A stretch of 64,000 bases of DNA from Nyssa sinensis. Its lineage: Eukaryota > Streptophyta > Magnoliopsida > Cornales > Nyssaceae. The notes below the pieces were generated by a model. The model did not search any database. It was not told where the DNA came from and was given only the letters and a program-made list of their open reading frames with translations. Location: assembly GCA_008638375.1 (NCBI GenBank), contig CM018043.1, positions 59,832,510-59,896,509 of the forward strand, given 5' to 3'. The position numbers and the translations under genes are program-made. This document shows positions 23,109 through 64,000 of the stretch, one piece after another; within the stretch, counting starts at the first letter, position 1; each line of letters begins with the position of its first letter.

Positions 23109-23142
23109 CCCCCCCCCCCCCCCCAAAAAAAAAAAAAAAAAA
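23109..23142. repeat. Compound homopolymer C16 A18
   Basis: Sixteen C followed directly by eighteen A. Similar junctions occur at 24380, 24781 (reverse strand) and 52699. Confidence 0.9.
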
Positions 23143-23389
23143 CTTATTAAATCAATTAAGCGTGATTGTCCTGTATACTGTTTTGACAAACTATGTTTGA
23201 TCATTGATGGGAATCACATTAGTGCACAATCGCATAACAATAGAGAGAATGATAGCCACCTCATATCTAGCAATTTTGTTAGACAAGTATTGATTGATTG
23301 TACTATTATGTATCAACTCAAATGAATTTACTATAGTATAAATTGATAGTGAGTAGTATTTACTAAATACTTATGATTTTGACAGTGAC

Positions 23390-23577
23390 ACAGCTCACAA
23401 GCTCAAGCGGGTCAATGGAACCTAGCAAGTTTGAATATTTATTCTGATAGCTCTTCATTTGAAACAAGAAAGTGTGTTCCAGAATATGCTATTCAATCGC
23501 CACCCACATACCCTAGGTTTGAAGGCATTGGCTCTCATGAGTTGGGCATATATCCGGGTTGCAACTGGAGAAAGGAC
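23390..23577 (+). other. Unrecognised protein-like open stretch antisense to PARG 3' end
   Basis: A plus-strand frame open for about 60 codons reads SQAQAGQWNLASLNIYSDSS, then CVPEYAIQSPPTYPRFEGIG, and ends at a stop near 23583. Its composition looks like real protein and a possible acceptor (ACAG) precedes it. However, the opposite strand is probably the 3' UTR of PARG, with a minus-strand AATAAA at 23442-23437. I do not recognise the sequence. It may be an exon of an unknown convergent gene, a captured fragment, or chance. Confidence 0.25.
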
Positions 23578-23801
23578 GTCAAATGAAGCGACCTTTTAGA
23601 GATACCAAAAGTACCCGATCAGACTACGGTATCACTCTTATGAAAAACATCTACCGTCATTCAATACAGGATGGTACGAGCCAACACAAACCCCAAATGA
23701 ATCCCTATCCAGGCAAACAAATACAACATCAAACCTCTCTACTTCTGCAATATGAATTTGAACAACATGCCAGGAAAAGGCAACCCAATATTACAGAAAA
23801 T

Positions 23802-59749
<35,948 letters not shown>

Positions 59750-60734
59750 TCTCTCTCTTCTTTTTACGAATTCTGTAATCAGAGGACCGCACGGAGTACA
59801 CTAACCGAACTACAGTTTGTTCATTTGCAGTTGCAGGTTAAAAATCTGCAAGACTTCCTGAGTTTTCCCATTAGAGCATCTCGGTGACTCAAAATCCTGA
59901 AAATTTGAGTCAAAATTCACCCAAAGTAATTACTCAAACCTATACCCAACATGGTTTTACGACTCAAATTAATACATTATTATTTTTAAACACAAATTTA
60001 AATAATTTTTTAATAACATAAATTTTTATTTTTATTTTTATTTTAACTTAATTTAATTTAATTAAATTAAAAAATTAAGCCATCTTGCATAACGAAAATA
60101 ACAAGGACACCCCGACACGTTTACCGTTGCTTTTGCTTAAGGATCACATCTGACCTCAAAATGTGTTTTTGGGTCCATAAATGCGTTTGGGGTTGTTCGG
60201 CGCACCAACGCAACACAATTAGCGGCATTTAAATTTTCTGCTTCGTGTTTTTGAAAATTTGGCTTTGCAAAATTGATTCTTTGTTGATTGTATATTTAAT
60301 AAATATTATTCAAAAAAGCGATTATATAGAATGATTTATTTTATTTTCTTATTTGTCCGTTATATAATTAATATATATATGTATATTATAAATTAATTAC
60401 AATGAAAATAATATCAAATATATATAACTTAATACTATATTTTATATATATAATTTAAATATACAATATAGGACACGTGGATAGTTTTATAACTAATACA
60501 ATGGCGTTGACCAAACCATGATTTTTTTTAAATATTTTTCAGACTCGCATTGTTTTCTACTTCTTTCTCCTATTCAGTATAATTTTTAAACTATTTTCAA
60601 AATATGCCTTTGTGTCAAATTTTTTAACAAAAACATCTCTTCAAAATATGCTTTTATAAGCATTTTTTGAAAAAACGCTTTTGTATAAGACTTAACCTTA
60701 TTAGTCAATTGCGGATCCATAAATTTTAATTAAG
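59750..60734. other. Upstream region of PARG
   Basis: This stretch holds the PARG promoter and 5' UTR, since the start codon is at 59747-59749 on the minus strand. No clear TATA box is seen. Bases 59880-59980 carry GAGTC-AAA/GACTC-AAA motifs resembling the stretch at 7913-8000, suggesting a MITE-like repeat. The rest is very AT-rich, and I see no gene in it. Confidence 0.45.
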
Positions 60735-61025
60735 AGAGTCAAATTGCATGTATAGAAATTTAGAAAGTTTATATGAATATATAATATATAAAAAATTGGG
60801 GGGGGGGGGGGGCAAGTCCTATTTCATTAAAAAAAAAGTCTAACAAAATTAGTGGTAAACTATGCAATATCTAAATTTTTGAAATAATCAAATAGCATAT
60901 ATTAAAATTTATGAGAGTGCATGTGAATATAAAAAAAAAAATGAGAGGGATCAAGTCCAATTTTGTTTAAAAAAAAAAATCTAACAAAATTAATGGTAAA
61001 AATATAATATCCAAATTTTTGGAGG
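60735..61025. repeat. Two-copy tandem repeat, about 145-bp unit
   Basis: AGTCAAATTGCATGTATAGA...TCTAACAAAATTAGTGGTAAA...CTAAATTTTTG (about 60740-60885) is repeated as AATCAAATAGCATATATTAA...TCTAACAAAATTAATGGTAAA...CCAAATTTTTGG (about 60886-61025). The first copy contains a G15 run (60798-60812). Confidence 0.7.
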
Positions 61026-61042
61026 GTCATGGCCCCCCTTTG

Positions 61043-64000
61043 TGTAATACCCATGACCTAATTACATAGTAATTAGTGTCAACCTAAATATGTTAATAGC
61101 ATTAGTGTATAATTATAGCATGTTATTAATTAGAAAACCATACTTTCTAATAAGTGATCAAATGGTGAAAGTTATCATAAAATGACAAAATCAAAATTTG
61201 TATTGACTAGCAAACTAATACATGAGAATAAAAATGGAGTTAAAAAGTGAACTTACAAATAAATTAGAAGACTAAAGTGAACAAAAAAAAAAAAGGGAAA
61301 AGAGGCCAAAAGGGTTTAGCCAAGGCTTGAGCCTTTGGACCAAGGAAACTTTACCTAAAACTAAAACTTAACCACTAGGCCACCAACTCACTATTGTTCT
61401 AACAGTCCCATAAAATGTATATAAGCCATAATAGGCATGTATAGAAAATGCATGCAATAAAGGTGTCAACCCTTGAGGAATTCAAAGTGTGAGGTGGCTT
61501 TGTTTGGGAGGACCAATGAGCCGACCAATGAAACAACATGCAACATTCAACTTATGTATATGTCCCCAAATTGTATGTGTATATTGACAACCTACCTTAA
61601 CTACCTTAGAATGATGATTAAAGAAGAATAAAGTCAAAAACAAACTGAGATAATGCAAGGGAAATGGCTTATGGAAATTAGGGTTTTCAAAATCACTATT
61701 CATCGCTTGAGGAAGATGATGAATGGTGACAGGTTAGGTCTCGGACCCAGATTCTGTTTCAGGTCAGATACCTACCCTAGGCGCAATAATCGGTTTCTAA
61801 ACTACGATGTTTTGGCAAGGGTTTTAAGTTAGATCACGACTATTTGGTTACACGGTCAATAAATCAATTCGAATTAGAATGTGGATATCTTATCCCTGGT
61901 TCAAAGCTTATCTATTGTTTGGTTTAATAATGAAAATAAAAAAAGGGGAGGGACGTCTGTGCCACTAACGAATCAACCCTAGACCTGAAAGTTTATACCT
62001 AAAGCTTATTCCACTAAGCCACCACCCATGACTATATCATATATGGGCCAAATAAATAAATAAATAAATAAATATATATACACACACTTAATAATTTCAG
62101 TAAAGGAAAAATAGATGGGCAGCTTTGCTATCGGTGCAAGTTGAACCCAGGACCTAGGATTTGAAAATCAAGACTCTAACCGACTTGCTACAATACATAA
62201 ATGTTCATTTATCTGCAAGAAAGAATGTGTATTATAATATTATTAAATATGTTAAATTTTAATAGTAAATAGATTAAATTATTCAAAGCCAATTTAAGGC
62301 CAATAAGGGCCTACCCTAACATTTTTCGATTCTCCGAACCCAATGGCAATGTCCATTTTACCAAACAAGGTTCTAAAAAATTAAATATATATATAATGCA
62401 ATAATTAGCAAAATATCCTTAGTGATACCAAATCCAATTAAATGTCAAAGAGTGTCTATTATGACTTTTTTTCGATATTTCGGACATAACGGTAGAATCC
62501 AAATTAGCAAATCAAGTTTCAAAAAATATGACACATAAAATAATGAAATTACTATAATGCCCAAAATAGCAAGATAAGTTATCAGACGAGTTTAGAAGAT
62601 AGAAAGAGACCTTCATTAGGGTTTTAAGGCCTACTGAATCCAAAAAAGAAGTCAGTTAAGACTAAAAGTATCACATAAACAATGATTAAATAAAAATCAT
62701 ATATTTATTAAGGTATTAAGCTTAGTTTGACCTGTGATCTAGGATCACCAAATGAAGGAATGACACATAATAAGGAGACTGATAAGGCAAGTGAAATATG
62801 AAACAAGAATTAAGAACTCGAGATGAGTAATCCAGTACTTTGAAATGGATATTTAGATTCTATATTTTATGAAACAATTTGATAACAGTTATTTACATAA
62901 CTCTCATTCAGCATGCCCTATTGTGATATATTGTTAAATCTTCTTTTAAAAATGAATGTTTCTCTATCAAGCCATGTCCTACTTGCTCTTGAAAAACCAC
63001 TTATCAAAAAGTAATATTTTAAGTAAATGCTTCCTATTTGCGAAATGGTAATGCAAGATAATTAGTACATAAACACTCGTGTTTAGTGAATCCTCTATGA
63101 CTCACTCGTGTAATGCCCATAAGAAGGCTAGAGATCTCTCGTGTTAGGCCATGAATTACATGACCTCGTGTAAGCTTAGAGTCCAGGTCGACATGGTGTA
63201 AAGTGAAAACAAGCATAATTAAGAAATGGAAAAAAGTTTTTGAACCCCATACCCCTAGAAATGATTTTATTCCTCATGTTTTATAATAAAGGGTTTTACC
63301 CTCGTATTTATCCAAAAAGGATTTTTATTCCTCGTAGTTTTTGAAGTAAAGGGTTTCCTCCTCCTAATTACATGAAACGGATTTTAAATCGTCGTGCTTT
63401 ATAAATAAAATGGTTTACACTTCTGATCATACAAAAAGAATTTATTCCTCCTATTTTGCATAAATAAAAAATGTTTATACTTTATGCCGCCAAAGGCAAT
63501 CCTGCTATGTGTTTGTGGAATGAAATGCCTTACTTGAGTCATCTTAAAATGCATTCTGTTGTAAGTTCATGTGTTTAAACGCTTCATGTTTATATGTTAT
63601 GATTCAAGTATCTTGTATTATGTGTTTGGAAAATTTGAATAATCGATATTGATTATTTATCATGAAATATCTTATGCTTTAAAATGGTATCGGTTGAAAA
63701 CCCATGACGAGGTACCATAATTACTTATGAGCTTTTCACGAAACTCACATGGATTTATCCATGACATTTTCAAATGAAGTGGAGGTGGGGTATAGGACTC
63801 ACAACTATAGTGATATGTGATGAACTAAAGTGAACGTGGGGTATGGGACCCATAGCTAGAGTGAAATGTGATGAATTGAAGTGAACATAGGGTATGAGAC
63901 CCACAACTAGTGTGAAGTGTGAGGGACAAATGTGAACGTGGGGTATGTGACCCACAGTTAGAGTAAACTATGATGGAGATATGTGCAAGTGGGGTATGGG
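61043..64000 (+). mobile_element. Third giant LTR, running off the window
   Basis: It begins TGTAATACCCATGACC directly after CTTTG and shows the same succession as the 47062 element: tRNA-like and low-complexity pieces, about three GGACTC-type modules (about 62328, 62470, 62615), the segment GATCACCAAATGAAGGAATG (62750-62769), and later GAGCTTTTCACGAAACTCAC (63730-63749) matching AAGCTTTTCATAAAGCTCAC at 51101-51120. The right end is outside the window, so I cannot say whether it is solo or part of a full element. Near the edge a unit containing GTGAACGTGGGGTATGGGAC repeats about every 60 bp (63775-64000). Confidence 0.7.
63775..64000 (+). repeat. About 60-bp tandem repeat at window edge
   Basis: Four or more units of the form GTGGGGTATGGGACCCACAA-CTAG-TGAA-TGTGATG occur at about 63785, 63836, 63890, 63936 and 63991 and continue past the window. 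They lie inside the giant LTR and create a Pro/His/Ser-repetitive open frame on the minus strand that is not a gene. Confidence 0.75.

Larger units (their letters stand above)
22044..23387. other. Intergenic region between MRL7-like and PARG genes
   Basis: No gene is seen. It includes the upstream region of the MRL7-like gene (22044 onward), an imperfect tandem repeat (22444-22611), very AT-rich sequence (22700-22990) and a compound C/A homopolymer (23109-23142). Confidence 0.5.

Noticed and set aside
61870..62170. Repeated TRIM or SINE boundaries
   Set aside because: tRNA-like boxes are visible but too degenerate to place ends.
63770..63955. Repetitive 61-residue frame with GxIPHVHF units
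   Set aside because: Translation of the 60-bp tandem repeat; not a gene.

Overview
This window is nuclear DNA of a flowering plant, most likely a eudicot with a repeat-rich genome. The genes have small GT-AG exons, introns are long and AT-rich, and most of the sequence consists of decayed plant transposable elements. I see no organellar or bacterial signature, no rRNA or functional tRNA gene, and no CRISPR array. I cannot name the species from sequence alone.

Three host genes can be assembled exon by exon. (1) A two-exon plus-strand gene (14694-15701) encodes a 220-residue secreted protein of unknown function. (2) A five-exon minus-strand gene (16756-22043) encodes a 342-residue protein of the MRL7/SVR4/RCB family of thioredoxin-fold regulators of chloroplast biogenesis. 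(3) An eleven-exon minus-strand gene (23802-59749) encodes a complete 566-residue poly(ADP-ribose) glycohydrolase (PARG1/TEJ family). Its 1.7 kb of coding sequence is spread over 36 kb because four introns have been filled with retroelements.

Left part (1-13,995): two decayed copies of an endogenous plant pararetrovirus (Caulimoviridae, petuvirus/florendovirus-like) lie in opposite orientations, separated by a short segment with a 279-bp direct repeat that carries two initiator-Met-tRNA primer-binding sites. Next come a 960-bp hAT-type non-autonomous transposon with 8-bp target duplications, a decayed PIF/Harbinger element with both of its genes, and an RTE-clade LINE fragment.

PARG introns: intron 2 holds two L1 fragments in opposite orientations, a 953-bp solo LTR inside one of them, and an 858-bp hAT-like element. 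Intron 3 holds a tiny TRIM retrotransposon whose 74-bp left LTR was hit by both a full-length Ty1-copia element and a 4.5-kb solo LTR; all three target-site duplications can be read. Intron 5 holds a second copia element, itself carrying a 593-bp LTR and a 4.1-kb solo LTR. Intron 6 holds an L1 fragment. A third member of the giant-LTR family starts at 61043 and runs off the right end. All three giant LTRs contain a degenerate tandem module of about 150 bp.

I found no convincing new biological system. The strongest observations are the resolved nested TRIM, the inverted viral copies (a possible hairpin RNA source), the repeat-expanded but apparently intact PARG gene, and the internal modules of the giant LTRs.
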